This document shows, piece by piece, positions 24,977 to 34,857 of a DNA stretch of 61,622 bases (position 1 is its first letter; each line of letters opens with the position of its first letter). Both the position numbers and the translations under genes were made by a program. The notes under the pieces are model-generated. The model saw nothing but the letters and a program-made list of their open reading frames with translations, was not told the origin of the DNA and did no database searches. Origin of the DNA: Paracoccaceae bacterium (GTDB taxonomy: Bacteria > Pseudomonadota > Alphaproteobacteria > Rhodobacterales > Rhodobacteraceae); the NCBI GenBank assembly GCA_009773375.1, contig WRPH01000021.1, positions 1 through 61,622 of the forward strand. Direction: 5' to 3'.

Positions 24977-26416
24977 ATGATTGGCGATCTGGGCGCAAAA
25001 GATGCAACCGAACTGGCGGGGCTGGTGGCCTCGGGGCAAGTATCTGCCACCGAACTGCTGGACGCAGCGCTTGCGGCGGTTGCGGCGCGCAATCCGGCGC
25101 TGAATGCGGTGGTTTTGCTGCAAGAAGACGTGGCGCGCCGTGCGATTGCCGCAGGTCTGCCGCGCGGCCCGTTCCGCGGCGTGCCGTTCCTGCTGAAGGA
25201 TCTGGGCTGCGAGGCGGTGGATTTCCCGTCGCACAACGGCTCAAGGCTGTTTGCCAATACCCGCTACGCCAAGGATTCGGCGATCTGGCAGCGGATGCGC
25301 GCGACCGGCGTGGTGGCGTTTGGCCGCACCACCTCGCCCGAGGGCGGCGTGGGCGCGGCGACCGAAGCCGCCGTTTATGGCGGGCCAACCCGCAATCCGT
25401 GGAACCTTGACCATACCCCCGGCGGGTCTTCGGGCGGCTCGGGGGCTGCGGTGGCGGCGGGGATCGTGGCCTTTGCGCATGGCTCGGACGGTGGCGGGTC
25501 GGTGCGGATTCCCGCCTCCAGCTGCGGTCTGTTTGGCTTCAAACCCACCCGTGCGCGGCTACCAGATGGGCCTTACGCCGGTGAAGGCTGGGCCGGCATG
25601 GCGATTGACGGCTTTCTCACCCGCTCGGTGCGCGACACCGCCACCATGCTGGACGCCTGCGAAGGTGCCGATCTGGGCGCGCCCTATGTCGCCCCGCCGC
25701 TGGGCCGGGGCCATGCCGCTGCGATCAGCCGCCCGCCGCGCCGTCTGCGGGTCGCGATCTGCGACACCACCTTCACCGGCGACGCGATTGACCCAGAGGT
25801 GGCACAAGCCGTCCGTGATACCGCCAAACTGCTGGAAAGCCTTGGCCACCATGTCGAACCCGGCCGCCCGCAGGCCGATATTGCGATGATGATGCGGGCC
25901 TGGACCGATATTGTCGGCGTGGGGTCTGCCCTGTCGATCCGCTCTGCGCTGAAGGGCCGGGCGCTGACCGCCGATCTGGTCGAAGGCATTGGCCGCTCTG
26001 CCTGCGCCTATGCCGAAACCCTGCACCCCACCCGCTATCTGGAGGCGGTCGGCGAAATTCATGGCTTTGGCCGCCAGATGGCCGCCTATTTCGCCGATGG
26101 TCCCGATATTCTGCTGTCGGCCACGCTGGCAGAACCGCCCGCCCGCATTGGCCGCTTCAACCATGACCGCGATGATTATGTGAACTACCGCATCGGCCCC
26201 GGCGGCATCTTTGCCTATTCGCCGTTCTGCGCGGTGTTCAACGCCTCGGGTCAACCCGCGGCCAGCCTGCCGATGGCGCAATCGCAGTCGGGTTTGCCGA
26301 TCGGTATCCACCTTGCAGCGGCCTTTGGCGCGGATGAAGAGCTGATCGCGTTGTGTGCCGAACTCGAATCCGCAGCGCCTTGGTCTGCCCGCCGCGCGCC
26401 GATGGCTTCAGCCTAG
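24977..26416 (+). CDS. Amidase signature family hydrolase
   Basis: Hydrolyses carboxamides with a Ser-cisSer-Lys triad: K74 (FLLKDLG), S151 (GGSSGGS) and S175 ([13 protein letters not shown]). Length 479 is normal. ATG at 24977 follows AGGGGGAA. It precedes the polyamine-type ABC operon by 175 bases on the same strand, and a second amidase follows that operon. This suggests that imported amides or acylated amines are cleaved here, but the substrate is not evident from sequence. Confidence 0.92.
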   Translation: MIGDLGAKDATELAGLVASGQVSATELLDAALAAVAARNPALNAVVLLQEDVARRAIAAGLPRGPFRGVPFLLKDLGCEAVDFPSHNGSRLFANTRYAKDSAIWQRMRATGVVAFGRTTSPEGGVGAATEAAVYGGPTRNPWNLDHTPGGSSGGSGAAVAAGIVAFAHGSDGGGSVRIPASSCGLFGFKPTRARLPDGPYAGEGWAGMAIDGFLTRSVRDTATMLDACEGADLGAPYVAPPLGRGHAAAISRPPRRLRVAICDTTFTGDAIDPEVAQAVRDTAKLLESLGHHVEPGRPQADIAMMMRAWTDIVGVGSALSIRSALKGRALTADLVEGIGRSACAYAETLHPTRYLEAVGEIHGFGRQMAAYFADGPDILLSATLAEPPARIGRFNHDRDDYVNYRIGPGGIFAYSPFCAVFNASGQPAASLPMAQSQSGLPIGIHLAAAFGADEELIALCAELESAAPWSARRAPMASA

Positions 26417-26495
26417 GCTAAGCGTTGAAAAGCCAGCGCCTTCGCCAGACGTTCCCAACCTGCTGCAGGCTTGGGCATTTGCACACCCTAAGCAG

Positions 26496-26520
26496 CAACT
26501 GCCTGCACTTTCGGCAGTTG
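26496..26520. promoter_or_regulatory. Inverted repeat upstream of the ABC operon
   Basis: CAACTGCC and GGCAGTTG form a perfect 8-bp inverted repeat separated by 9 bases, about 70 bases before the potA-like start. It could be an operator or a small hairpin. No regulator gene is adjacent. Confidence 0.35.
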
Positions 26521-26591
26521 AGGCGAAGTTTCTGTTGCGCCGGGGCTTGGCGGCTGTCCAATATGATCAAAACCAAAGGGAGCGAGTCACC

Positions 26592-27659
26592 TTGACCCAG
26601 AATACCGCCGTCGAGGCCCGCCACGCCGTCAAGGCCTTCGGACAGGGCGATAATGCCGTCCGCGCGCTGGATGATGTTTCGATCGAAATCAGGAAGGGCG
26701 AGTTTTTTACCCTGCTCGGGCCGTCTGGCTGTGGCAAGACCACGCTTTTGCGCCTGATCGCAGGGTTTGAAATGCCAACCTCGGGCACCATTTTGCTGGA
26801 TGGGCAGGACATCACCTATCTGCCGCCAAACCAACGCCCGGTGAATACGGTGTTCCAAAGCTATGCGCTGTTCCCGCATCTGACCGTGGCGCAGAACGTC
26901 GGCTTTGGCCTGCAGATGCAGGGCCGCCCGAAGGCCGAGGTCAAGGAAACCGTGGCGCGGATGCTGGCGCTGGTCAAACTGGAGCCGATGGCGAACCGCA
27001 AGACCAGCCAGCTTTCGGGCGGCCAGCAACAGCGGGTGGCCTTGGCGCGCGCCTTGGCCCCCAAGCCAAAGGTGTTGCTGCTGGATGAGCCGTTGTCGGC
27101 GCTGGATCTGAAACTGCGCAAGGAAATGCAGATCGAGCTGAAACGGCTGCAAACCGAAACCGGCATCACCTTTGTTTTCGTGACGCATGATCAGGAAGAG
27201 GCCCTGACCATGTCGGACCGCATCGGCGTGATGAGCGCGGGCAAGCTGCAACAGATCGGCGCGCCGAAAGATATCTATACCCGCCCGGTCAACCGCTTTG
27301 TCGCCAGCTTCATCGGCGAGACCAACTTCCTGCCCGCGACCGCCGAAGCGGGGGCCGCGCGCCTGGCCACCGGCGATCTGATTGATCTGCCCGGTCTGGC
27401 CGGTTCAGGCCACGTCACCGTCACCGTGCGCCCCGAACAGGTGCGGCTGGTCGAGACCACTGACCCCGGCGCAATTGCCGCCACGGTGAAATCAATGGTC
27501 TATTTCGGCACCGATACGCATTGCTACATGGCGCTCAAAGACGGCACCGAGGTGGTCGCCCGTCTGCAAAGCCCCGCCACGGGCGAAGCCGGTTTGCAGC
27601 AAGGCCAACAGGTTGGCCTGCGCTTTGCGCCCGGTGCCGCCCAGATCGTGGAGGATTGA
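26592..27659 (+). CDS. potA: Spermidine/putrescine-type ABC transporter ATP-binding protein
   Basis: A 355-residue ATPase with Walker [10 protein letters not shown] (43-51), signature LSGGQQQR, Walker [13 protein letters not shown], the H-loop [12 protein letters not shown], and a C-terminal TOBE domain ([12 protein letters not shown]). It powers import at the inner membrane. The frame is open well upstream, but AAGGGAG ten bases before TTG 26592 and the family N-terminus support this start. It abuts potB with no gap. Confidence 0.92.
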   Translation: MTQNTAVEARHAVKAFGQGDNAVRALDDVSIEIRKGEFFTLLGPSGCGKTTLLRLIAGFEMPTSGTILLDGQDITYLPPNQRPVNTVFQSYALFPHLTVAQNVGFGLQMQGRPKAEVKETVARMLALVKLEPMANRKTSQLSGGQQQRVALARALAPKPKVLLLDEPLSALDLKLRKEMQIELKRLQTETGITFVFVTHDQEEALTMSDRIGVMSAGKLQQIGAPKDIYTRPVNRFVASFIGETNFLPATAEAGAARLATGDLIDLPGLAGSGHVTVTVRPEQVRLVETTDPGAIAATVKSMVYFGTDTHCYMALKDGTEVVARLQSPATGEAGLQQGQQVGLRFAPGAAQIVED

Positions 27660-28571
27660 ATGAGCGCCGCCGAACAGGCTCAAGCCGCCCAATCCACCCG
27701 CAACGGCTGGCTGTTGTCTGCGCCCGCACTGGTGATCCTGACGCTGTTCGCGGTCGGCCCGCTGATGATCGTAGTGGTCTATTCCTTCCTTGCGCCGGGG
27801 AAATACGGCAATATCGAATGGGCGTTCTCGTTGGAAGGCTGGCGCGGTATTCTTTACACCAAGGACATCTTTGACGACACCTACAAGCTGGCCGACGCCA
27901 ACGTCACCATCTTCTGGCGATCGATCAAACTGTCGCTGATGACCACGGCGCTGACCTTTGCGGTGGGCTTTCCAACCGCCTGGTTCATCGCCACCCGCCC
28001 GGCGAAATCGCGGGCTTTGTGGCTGTTTCTGATCACCATTCCGTTCTGGACCAACCTGTTAATCCGCACCTATGCGATCAACGAGGTGATCCGCAACGAG
28101 GGTATGTTCAACACCCTGATGATGAAGCTGGGCCTGATTTCCGAGCCGATCCGCATCATCTACACCGATACGGCGGTGTTCATCGGCATGGCCTACGTCT
28201 ATCTGCCACTGATGGTACTGCCGCTGTTCGCCGCCATCGACCGCTTCGACATGCGGCTGCTGGAGGCGGGTTATGACCTTTATGCCAGCCGCTTGCAGGT
28301 GTTGCGCCGGATCATCCTGCCGATCGTGAAACCGGGCATCATTGCCGGGTCCATTCTGGTGTTTGTGCCGTCGCTGGGCGCTTACGTCACCCCGCGCGTG
28401 CTGGGCGGCGGCAAGCAGATGATGATCGGCAACTTCATCGACCTGCAATTCGGTCAGGGCCGCAACTGGCCTTTGGGGGCTGCCCTGTCGCTGACATTGC
28501 TGATCATCGTGACCATCGCCCTGCTGGTCTATGTGAAATACGCCAACCGGGATACAACTCATGGCCACTAA
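27660..28571 (+). CDS. potB: ABC transporter permease, PotB type
   Basis: A 303-residue inner-membrane permease with six predicted helices. The EAA loop, where the ATPase docks, is EAGYDLYASRLQVLRRIILP. The first helix (WLLSAPALVILTLFAVGPLM) lies near residues 16-36. ATG at 27660 directly follows the potA stop, and the end overlaps potC by 11 bases, so the genes are translationally coupled. Confidence 0.93.
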   Translation: MSAAEQAQAAQSTRNGWLLSAPALVILTLFAVGPLMIVVVYSFLAPGKYGNIEWAFSLEGWRGILYTKDIFDDTYKLADANVTIFWRSIKLSLMTTALTFAVGFPTAWFIATRPAKSRALWLFLITIPFWTNLLIRTYAINEVIRNEGMFNTLMMKLGLISEPIRIIYTDTAVFIGMAYVYLPLMVLPLFAAIDRFDMRLLEAGYDLYASRLQVLRRIILPIVKPGIIAGSILVFVPSLGAYVTPRVLGGGKQMMIGNFIDLQFGQGRNWPLGAALSLTLLIIVTIALLVYVKYANRDTTHGH

Positions 28572-29364
28572 GACCTTTTCCGTCGCCAAGCTGCCCGGTT
28601 TCACCACCACCGCCATCATCGTGTTCATCGCACTCTATCTGCCGATTTTCACGCTGGTCGCCTATTCCTTCAACGCCAGCCAGTCGGTCGCGGTCTGGGG
28701 CGGGTTTTCTTGGGATTGGTATGGCAAGGCCTGGGCCAATGATCAGGTCAAGGACGCCACGCTGCGATCCTTGATCATCGCGGTATCCGCCGCGCTGATT
28801 TCCACCGCTGTCGCCACCATGGCAGCTTTGGGCACCACCCGGCGCAAGGCGTTCAAGGGCCAGACCTTTATCTATGTGATGATCAACCAGCCGCTGATGG
28901 TGCCGGAAATCGTCACCGCCGTTGCGCTCTTGATCATGTTCGGCATCATCAAACAGGCGACCGGCATTCAGGGCCTCGGCTATGTGATCTTTGCCCATGC
29001 CGCCTTCTGCATTCCCTTCGCCTATCTGCCGATCCGTGCCCGGCTGGAGGGGATGGATCTGTCGCTGGAAACCGCCGCCGCTGATCTTTACGCAACGCCA
29101 TGGCAGACCTTCCGCCATGTCACCCTGCCCTTGCTGCTGCCCGGTGTGATCGCCGGTGCGATGCTGGCCTTCGTGATCAGTCTGGATGACGTGGTGATCA
29201 CCGAATTCGTCAAATCCGGCGGGCAAGATACTTTGCCCACCTACATGCTCGGCCAGATGCGCCGCCAGCTGACCCCGGAAATCAACGCGATTTCCTCGAT
29301 GCTACTGGCGTTGACCGTGGTGCTGCTGACCGCCTTCTTCCTGCTGACCCGCAAAAACGACTGA
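28561..29364 (+). CDS. potC: ABC transporter permease, PotC type
   Basis: A 267-residue second permease with six helices. The EAA loop is ETAAADLYATPWQTFRHVTLP, followed by VISLDDVVITEF, characteristic of PotC. It pairs with PotB to form the channel. It overlaps potB and is followed 23 bases later by the first binding-protein gene. Confidence 0.93.
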   Translation: MATKTFSVAKLPGFTTTAIIVFIALYLPIFTLVAYSFNASQSVAVWGGFSWDWYGKAWANDQVKDATLRSLIIAVSAALISTAVATMAALGTTRRKAFKGQTFIYVMINQPLMVPEIVTAVALLIMFGIIKQATGIQGLGYVIFAHAAFCIPFAYLPIRARLEGMDLSLETAAADLYATPWQTFRHVTLPLLLPGVIAGAMLAFVISLDDVVITEFVKSGGQDTLPTYMLGQMRRQLTPEINAISSMLLALTVVLLTAFFLLTRKND

Positions 29365-29387
29365 CCCAAACCCGGAGCTTTCACCGC

Positions 29388-30413
29388 ATGAAAAAATCCT
29401 TGCTTGCCGTATCGCTGCTGCTGACCACCGCCCCGCCCGCGCTTGCAGAAGGTCAGTTGAACCTGTTCAACTGGGGCGATTACACGTCCCCTGAACTGCT
29501 GAAAAAGTTTGAAGCCGAGACCGGCATCAAAGTCACCGTCACCGATTACGACAGCAACGACACCGCGCTTGCAAAAGTGTCGGCGGGTGGCGCGGGCTTT
29601 GATCTGGTGGTGCCTTCGGCGCATTTCGTGCAGATCTATGTCGAAAAGGGCCTGATCCAGAAGCTGGACGCCACCAAGCTGGCCAACAAGGCCAACATCG
29701 CGCCGGAATGGGCAAACGTGCCGTGGGATCAGGGTCGCGAATACACCATTCCGTGGCAGTGGGGTTCGACCGGGATTTCGCTGGATACCTCGGTTTACAA
29801 TGGCGACGCCAACACCTCCGAGCTGTTTCTGAACCCGCCGGAAGAACTGAAAGGCAAGATCAACGTCGTCCCCGAGATGAACGAAATCGTCAATCTGGCG
29901 GTAATGTGGGCAGGCGGTCAGCCCTGCACCGAAGATGTCGAGGTGCTGAAGAAAGCCCGTGACGCGTTGATGAATGCCAAGCCGTTCTGGGCCTCGATGG
30001 ATTACGGCACCACCGAGAAGATGGCGAACGGCGATTGGGCGGCCAGCGTCAACTGGTCGGGCGAAACCTTCCGCGCGCGGCTGGTCAACCCGAACGTCGT
30101 CTATGGCTATCCGAAAGAAGGCTACCCGCTGTGGATGGATTCGGTCGCTTTGCTGACCGAGGCGCAAAACGTCGAAGAGGCCTACAAGTTCCTCGATTTC
30201 ATCATGCTGCCGGAAAACGCCGCGCTGATTTCCGCCTTTGCCCGCTATCCCAACGGTATCACCGGGTCAGAAGCCTTCATGCCCGCAGACATGCAGACCG
30301 CACCCGAGGTCAACATCCCGGAAGCCAGCCGTGCCGCCGGGCATTTCCTGCCGACCTGCTCGGGCAAGGCGATGGAATACATGACCGCGATCTGGACCGA
30401 TCTGCAAAAGTAA
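29388..30413 (+). CDS. potD: Extracellular polyamine-type substrate-binding protein, copy 1
   Basis: A 341-residue periplasmic binding protein. The signal peptide occupies residues 1-19 (KKSLLAVSLLLTTAPPALA) and the mature part begins GQLNLFNWGDYTSPELL. The aromatic/acidic substrate region WQWGSTGIS and the block FARYPNGITGSEAFMP fit the PotD/PotF group. The exact ligand (spermidine, putrescine or a derivative) cannot be fixed. A second, closely similar gene follows directly. Confidence 0.92.
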   Translation: MKKSLLAVSLLLTTAPPALAEGQLNLFNWGDYTSPELLKKFEAETGIKVTVTDYDSNDTALAKVSAGGAGFDLVVPSAHFVQIYVEKGLIQKLDATKLANKANIAPEWANVPWDQGREYTIPWQWGSTGISLDTSVYNGDANTSELFLNPPEELKGKINVVPEMNEIVNLAVMWAGGQPCTEDVEVLKKARDALMNAKPFWASMDYGTTEKMANGDWAASVNWSGETFRARLVNPNVVYGYPKEGYPLWMDSVALLTEAQNVEEAYKFLDFIMLPENAALISAFARYPNGITGSEAFMPADMQTAPEVNIPEASRAAGHFLPTCSGKAMEYMTAIWTDLQK

Positions 30414-30472
30414 GGCGCCGCTTGCGCCTTGCTCCGCTTCACACGAACCGACTTCATCAGGGAGACTACACA

Positions 30473-31498
30473 ATGAAAAAATTGCTGACCGCTTCGGCGC
30501 TGCTGCTGGCGACCACGTCGCTGGCCTCGGCCGAAGGCACGCTGCAACTGTTCAACTGGGGCAACTACACCTCGCCGGAACTGCTGGCGAAATTCGAGGC
30601 CGAAACCGGCATCAAGGTGACGGTGACCGATTACGACAGCAACGACGCGGCCTTGGCCAAGGTCGAAGCAGGCGGCTCGGTCTTTGATCTGGTGGTGCCT
30701 TCGGCAAACTATGTGCCGATCTGGGTGGAAAAAGACCTGATCGTGCCGCTGGACAACAGCAAGCTGGCCAACAAGGGCAATATCGCCCCCGAGTGGCAGG
30801 ACGTGGCGTGGGACAAGGGCCGCACCCATACCATTCCATGGCAGTGGGGTTCGACCGGCATCGCGGTGAACACCAAGGTTTACGGCGGCGACATCAACAC
30901 CTCGGCGGTGTTCCTTGAGGTGCCGGAAGAGCTGAAGGGCAAGATCAACGTCGTGCCGGAAATGAACGATGTTGTGAACCTGGCGCTGTGGTATGTCGGC
31001 GGCGAGCCTTGCACCGAAGATACCGAAGTGCTGAAAAAGGCGCGTGACGTGCTGGTCGCGGCCAAGCCGGATTGGATCTCGATGGATTACGGCGCCACCG
31101 AAAAGCTGTCGAACAATGATTGGGCGGCTTCGGTGAACTGGAACGGCTCGACCATGCGCGCCCGTCTGGCCAACCCGGATGTGAAATACGGCTACCCGAA
31201 GGAAGGCTTCCCGCTGTTCATGGACTCGGTGGCCTTGCTGAAGGATGCGCAGAACGTCGAGGAGGCCTACAAGTTCCTCGATTTCATCATGATCCCGGAA
31301 AATGCCGCGATGATTTCGTCTTTCGCGCGCTATGCCAACGGCATCGCCGGGTCGGACGCGTTCATGCCGGAAGACATGAAAACCGCACCTGAAGTGATGA
31401 TCCCGGAGGAGTTCAAGGCCTCGGGGCATTTCCTGCCAACCTGCTCGCCGAAAGCGCAGGAATACATGACCGCGATCTGGACCGAGCTGCAGAAGTAA
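30473..31498 (+). CDS. potD: Extracellular polyamine-type substrate-binding protein, copy 2
   Basis: Also 341 residues, with a signal peptide (residues 2-20) and a mature start at GTLQLFNWGNYTSPELL. It aligns end to end without obvious gaps with copy 1, many blocks being identical (TVTDYDSND, EELKGKINVVPEMN, NVEEAYKFLDFIM). Differences cluster near likely ligand positions (HFVQIYVEKG versus NYVPIWVEKD), suggesting divergence in specificity after tandem duplication. ATG 30473 has an AGGGAG site; the frame is open upstream within copy 1 only by chance. Confidence 0.92.
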   Translation: MKKLLTASALLLATTSLASAEGTLQLFNWGNYTSPELLAKFEAETGIKVTVTDYDSNDAALAKVEAGGSVFDLVVPSANYVPIWVEKDLIVPLDNSKLANKGNIAPEWQDVAWDKGRTHTIPWQWGSTGIAVNTKVYGGDINTSAVFLEVPEELKGKINVVPEMNDVVNLALWYVGGEPCTEDTEVLKKARDVLVAAKPDWISMDYGATEKLSNNDWAASVNWNGSTMRARLANPDVKYGYPKEGFPLFMDSVALLKDAQNVEEAYKFLDFIMIPENAAMISSFARYANGIAGSDAFMPEDMKTAPEVMIPEEFKASGHFLPTCSPKAQEYMTAIWTELQK

Positions 31499-31516
31499 GC
31501 AGCGTGATCTGATGGC

Positions 31517-31550
31517 GATGCGGGGGTGAAGCCCCCCGCATCCTTGTTTT
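31517..31550 (+). terminator. Terminator of the ABC transporter operon
   Basis: A 10-bp stem (GATGCGGGGG/CCCCCGCATC) with a six-base loop is followed by CTTGTTTT, 19 bases after the second binding-protein gene. A good rho-independent terminator. Confidence 0.7.
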
Positions 31551-31562
31551 GAAGCGCTGACG

Positions 31563-31647
31563 CGCACGGTGGGGGCGCGTCGCCCCCCACGGTGGCCCGG
31601 CTGCGCCAAGCCACCTTCCCCCCGAGGATATTTGTGCAGAGAGGATG
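31563..31647 (+). repeat. Intergenic repeat copy A: GC hairpin plus 22-bp core
   Basis: A GC hairpin (GTGGGGGCG...CGCCCCCCAC) at 31573-31602 is followed by the core GGATATTTG-T-GCAGAGAG-GATG at 31626-31647. The same core occurs at 37187 and 59035. In this copy its final GAGAGG supplies the ribosome site of the second amidase. Confidence 0.75.
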
Positions 31648-31653
31648 ACCGCG

Positions 31654-33063
31654 ATGGCTTTGACGGAAATGTCGGCGTCTGATCTGTCACGGATGATTGC
31701 GGCGCGGCAGGTGGCCCCTTCTGAAGTGATGGCGGCGCATCTGGACCGGATTGCGGCGGTGAATGGCGCGGTCAATGCGGTGGTATCGTTGCGCGACCGC
31801 GAGGTTTTGCTGGCACAAGCGAAAGCGGCGGATGATGCGCCGCCGGTGGGTTGGCTGCATGGCTTGCCTTTGGCGGTGAAGGATCTCTGTGCCACCAAGG
31901 GGTTGCGCACCACCTATGGCTCGCCGCTGTTTGCTGATTTCGTGCCGGCGCAGGATGATCTGCTGGCCGCACGGATGCGGGCTGCTGGCGCGATCTTCAT
32001 CGGCAAGACCAATACGCCGGAATGGGGGCATGGTAGCCATTCCTTCAACCCGGTGCATGGGGTGACGCGCAACCCTTATGATCTGACACGCACGGCGGGT
32101 GGGTCTTCGGGCGGTGCTGCGGCGGGGCTGGCGGCGCGGATGCTGCCGGTGGCGGATGGCTCTGACATGATGGGGTCGTTGCGCAACCCGGCGGCGTTCT
32201 GCAATGTTTACGGATTTCGACCCAGTTGGGGCCTGGTGCCCGGCGATGCCGAGGGCGACACGCACCTTGCAACGCTGGCGACCGAAGGCCCGATGGGCCG
32301 CACGGTGGAAGATGTGGCGCGGCTGTTGACGGTGCAGGCCGGGGTGAACCCGGAAGTGCCGTTTGGCCGCGACGGCACCGATTTTGCCGCCCGTTTGTCG
32401 GTGGAGATGAAGGGCAAGCGCATTGCCTGGCTGGGCGACTGGGGCGGGGCTTATCAGATCGAACCCGGCATTCTGCCGCTCTGCGAGGCCGGGTTGCAGG
32501 TGTTTTCCGATCTGGGCGCAGAGGTAGAGACGATTGCGCCGCCCTTCCCTGCCGCGAAATTGTGGCAGGCATGGACCACCTTGCGCGCCATGCTGAACGC
32601 GGGCGGTATGAAGGCTTTGTATGACGATCCCGCCAAGCGGGCGCAGTTGAAGCCGGAAACCATCTGGGAGATTGAACAGGGCCGCGGGTTGACCGCGCAG
32701 GCGGTGTATGAGGCGAGTGTGATCCGCAGCCGTTATTATGCCCATATGGCGCGGCTGTTCACCCGCTTTGACGCGGTGGTGTTGCCGACGGCGCAGGTCT
32801 GGCCCTTCCCGACCGATTGGCGCTGGCCGCACAGCATCAACAGCGTGGCGATGGACACCTATCACCGCTGGATGGAGGTGGTGATCCCGATCAGCCTGAT
32901 CGGATTGCCCGCGCTGTCGGTGCCGGTGGGGTTTGGCACCAATGGCCTGCCGATGGGGATGCAGATCGCCGGTCGCGTCGGGGCAGATGCCGCGATATTG
33001 GCCTTGGGGCAGGCCTATCATCTGGCGACCGACTGGCCCGCCAAGCGCCCGCCCGCCCTGTAA
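31654..33063 (+). CDS. Amidase signature family hydrolase, second copy
   Basis: A 469-residue amidase with the triad K76 (PLAVKDLC), S151 (AGGSSGGAA) and S175 (GSDMMGSLRNPAAF). It differs clearly from the amidase upstream of the ABC operon. ATG 31654 lies nine bases after GAGAGG; an ATG three codons earlier falls inside the repeat core and is an alternative start. It probably acts on amides imported by the neighbouring transporter; that is inference from position. Confidence 0.9.
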   Translation: MALTEMSASDLSRMIAARQVAPSEVMAAHLDRIAAVNGAVNAVVSLRDREVLLAQAKAADDAPPVGWLHGLPLAVKDLCATKGLRTTYGSPLFADFVPAQDDLLAARMRAAGAIFIGKTNTPEWGHGSHSFNPVHGVTRNPYDLTRTAGGSSGGAAAGLAARMLPVADGSDMMGSLRNPAAFCNVYGFRPSWGLVPGDAEGDTHLATLATEGPMGRTVEDVARLLTVQAGVNPEVPFGRDGTDFAARLSVEMKGKRIAWLGDWGGAYQIEPGILPLCEAGLQVFSDLGAEVETIAPPFPAAKLWQAWTTLRAMLNAGGMKALYDDPAKRAQLKPETIWEIEQGRGLTAQAVYEASVIRSRYYAHMARLFTRFDAVVLPTAQVWPFPTDWRWPHSINSVAMDTYHRWMEVVIPISLIGLPALSVPVGFGTNGLPMGMQIAGRVGADAAILALGQAYHLATDWPAKRPPAL

Positions 33064-33115
33064 GGCTTGCCGTCAGGGCGATGCGCGCCTAAATCGGGCA
33101 CAAAGGAGGCCGCGC

Positions 33116-34321
33116 GTGCTGCTTTACCGCATTCTGATGGCCCTGCTGGTGCCGATCCTGCTGCTGCGTCTGGCGCGGTCCGGTCATCTGTCCGAGCGTC
33201 TGGGCTTTGGTCCGCGCCCTGCGCCGGGGCCAAGCCTGTGGCTGCATGGGGCGTCGAATGGCGAACTGGCCTCGGCACGCTGGGTGCTGGAGGCGGTGTT
33301 GGCGGCACGGCCCGGTTTGCAACTGCTGGTCACCGTCAACACCGCTACCGCCCGCGCCATGGTGGCGGGCTGGCATTTGCCGGGGGTAACGGTGGCCTTC
33401 GCGCCGCTGGATGGTTGGGGGGCTGCAGGCCGGGTGCTGCGCCGCTGGCAGCCGTTGGGGCTGGTGCTGATCGAAAACGAGCTGTGGCCCGCCCGCATCG
33501 CCGCCGCCGCGCAGCAGGGCTTGCCAGTGCTGGTGATCGGCGCGCGGATCTCTGAACGTTCCGCCAAGCGCTGGCAGAAGCTGCGCGGCCTGATCGGGCA
33601 GACGCTGGCGCGGGTGGCTTGGCTTTCGGCGCAGGATGACACCTCCATGCAGCGCTTGCTCGGCTTGGGCCTGCCTGCAAAGGCCGCAGGGCCCGTGCTG
33701 GCGCTGAAGGCCTTTACCCCGAAAATGGCACCTGAACCGCCCTTCGCCGCCCCCGCCCCGCGCGCCGAAACCCTGCTGGCCGCCTCCACCCACGATGGCG
33801 AGGAGGCGTTGATCTTGCGGGGGTTTCTCGCCTCGCAGTTCCGCTTTCTGATCATCGCGCCGCGGCATCCCCGCCGTGCGGCTGACATCGCCGGCCTGCT
33901 GACAACGCAGAATATCCGCTTTGCCCAGCGGTCGCGCGATGAAACACCCGGCCCGGAAACTCAGGTTTATCTGGCCGATACCATGGGCGAGATGCCGCTG
34001 TGGTATGCGATGGCGGGGGCCTGCGTGATCGGCGGCACCTTTGCCGACAAGGGCGGCCATACGCCGTGGGAACCGGCGCTGGCTGGGGCGGCGATCCTGC
34101 ACGGGCCAAGCTTGCACAACTTCGCAGCCCCGTTTGCCGCGCTGGATGCGGCGGGCGGGGCAATTGCTGTAACCGGCGATTTGGCCGCAGCCTTGGCCGG
34201 GTTGGACGCGGCACGCCAGGCCGAACTGGCCGCCGTTGCCCGCACCGTGCTGCGCCCCGAGGGCGATCCGCAAGCGCTGTTGGACGGGGTTTTGGCACAT
34301 ATTGCGGCGGAGCGGCCCTAA
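33116..34321 (+). CDS. waaA: 3-deoxy-D-manno-octulosonic acid (Kdo) transferase
   Basis: Transfers Kdo from CMP-Kdo to lipid A precursor at the cytoplasmic face of the inner membrane. An N-terminal membrane anchor (LYRILMALLVPILLLRLA) is followed by the glycosyltransferase-30 domain with base Glu50 (LHGASNGELASAR) and the C-terminal block CVIGGTFADKGGHTPWEPAL. GTG at 33116 is preceded by a near-perfect AAAGGAGG site, which decides the start. Length 401. Its stop overlaps that of the convergent thpR. Confidence 0.93.
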   Translation: MLLYRILMALLVPILLLRLARSGHLSERLGFGPRPAPGPSLWLHGASNGELASARWVLEAVLAARPGLQLLVTVNTATARAMVAGWHLPGVTVAFAPLDGWGAAGRVLRRWQPLGLVLIENELWPARIAAAAQQGLPVLVIGARISERSAKRWQKLRGLIGQTLARVAWLSAQDDTSMQRLLGLGLPAKAAGPVLALKAFTPKMAPEPPFAAPAPRAETLLAASTHDGEEALILRGFLASQFRFLIIAPRHPRRAADIAGLLTTQNIRFAQRSRDETPGPETQVYLADTMGEMPLWYAMAGACVIGGTFADKGGHTPWEPALAGAAILHGPSLHNFAAPFAALDAAGGAIAVTGDLAAALAGLDAARQAELAAVARTVLRPEGDPQALLDGVLAHIAAERP

Positions 34322-34857
34322 AGCGGATAGCGCGCCAGCACCTCATAGCGCGGGCCTTTCGGGCCGAGATGGCTTTCATACATCACAAACTCTCGCACTG
34401 CGAACGGGCCAGAGCGAAAGCCCATGCCTTCTGCAATGCCCCGCTCCAGCCGCATCTGATCAACCGGATCGGGGGGCGGAAAGCGGCCCAGCGTGACATG
34501 CGGCACAAACTTGCGCGCCTCGACCCGCGCCCCGGCCAAGGCGGCGGCATTGGCGCATTTCGCCTGCAACTGGTTCAGCGCTTCAGACGCCGCCAGCCCC
34601 GCCCAAGCCGCCCGCGCCCTTGCGCCGCCAAACAGGCCAAACCCTTGCAAGGTCAGCGCAAACGGGCGCAAACGCAGATCGCACAGCCGATCATGCAGCG
34701 CCTCCAGCACGACATCGGGCTGCTCGCCCAGAAACAACAGGGTCAGATGAAAATTGTCGGGGTCTACCCTGCGCGGCAGCGGCAGCAGGAATTGCTGCAA
34801 CCGCAGCGCCGCCCGCTGTGCTTCGGGCAGATCAAGCGCCAGAAACGCCCGGATCAT
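34318..34857 (-). CDS. thpR: RNA 2',3'-cyclic phosphodiesterase (LigT/ThpR)
   Basis: Two-histidine phosphoesterase of 179 residues. The paired catalytic motifs are HLTL (37-40) and HVTL (120-123). It opens 2',3'-cyclic phosphate ends of RNA. The start overlaps the end of the upstream deacetylase-like gene by four bases (ATGA), so the two are coupled. Confidence 0.92.
   Translation of the reverse strand: MIRAFLALDLPEAQRAALRLQQFLLPLPRRVDPDNFHLTLLFLGEQPDVVLEALHDRLCDLRLRPFALTLQGFGLFGGARARAAWAGLAASEALNQLQAKCANAAALAGARVEARKFVPHVTLGRFPPPDPVDQMRLERGIAEGMGFRSGPFAVREFVMYESHLGPKGPRYEVLARYPL

Noticed and set aside
31645..31653. ATG 31645 as the amidase start
   Set aside because: This ATG is part of the repeat core; ATG 31654 has properly spaced GAGAGG, though the earlier start cannot be excluded.
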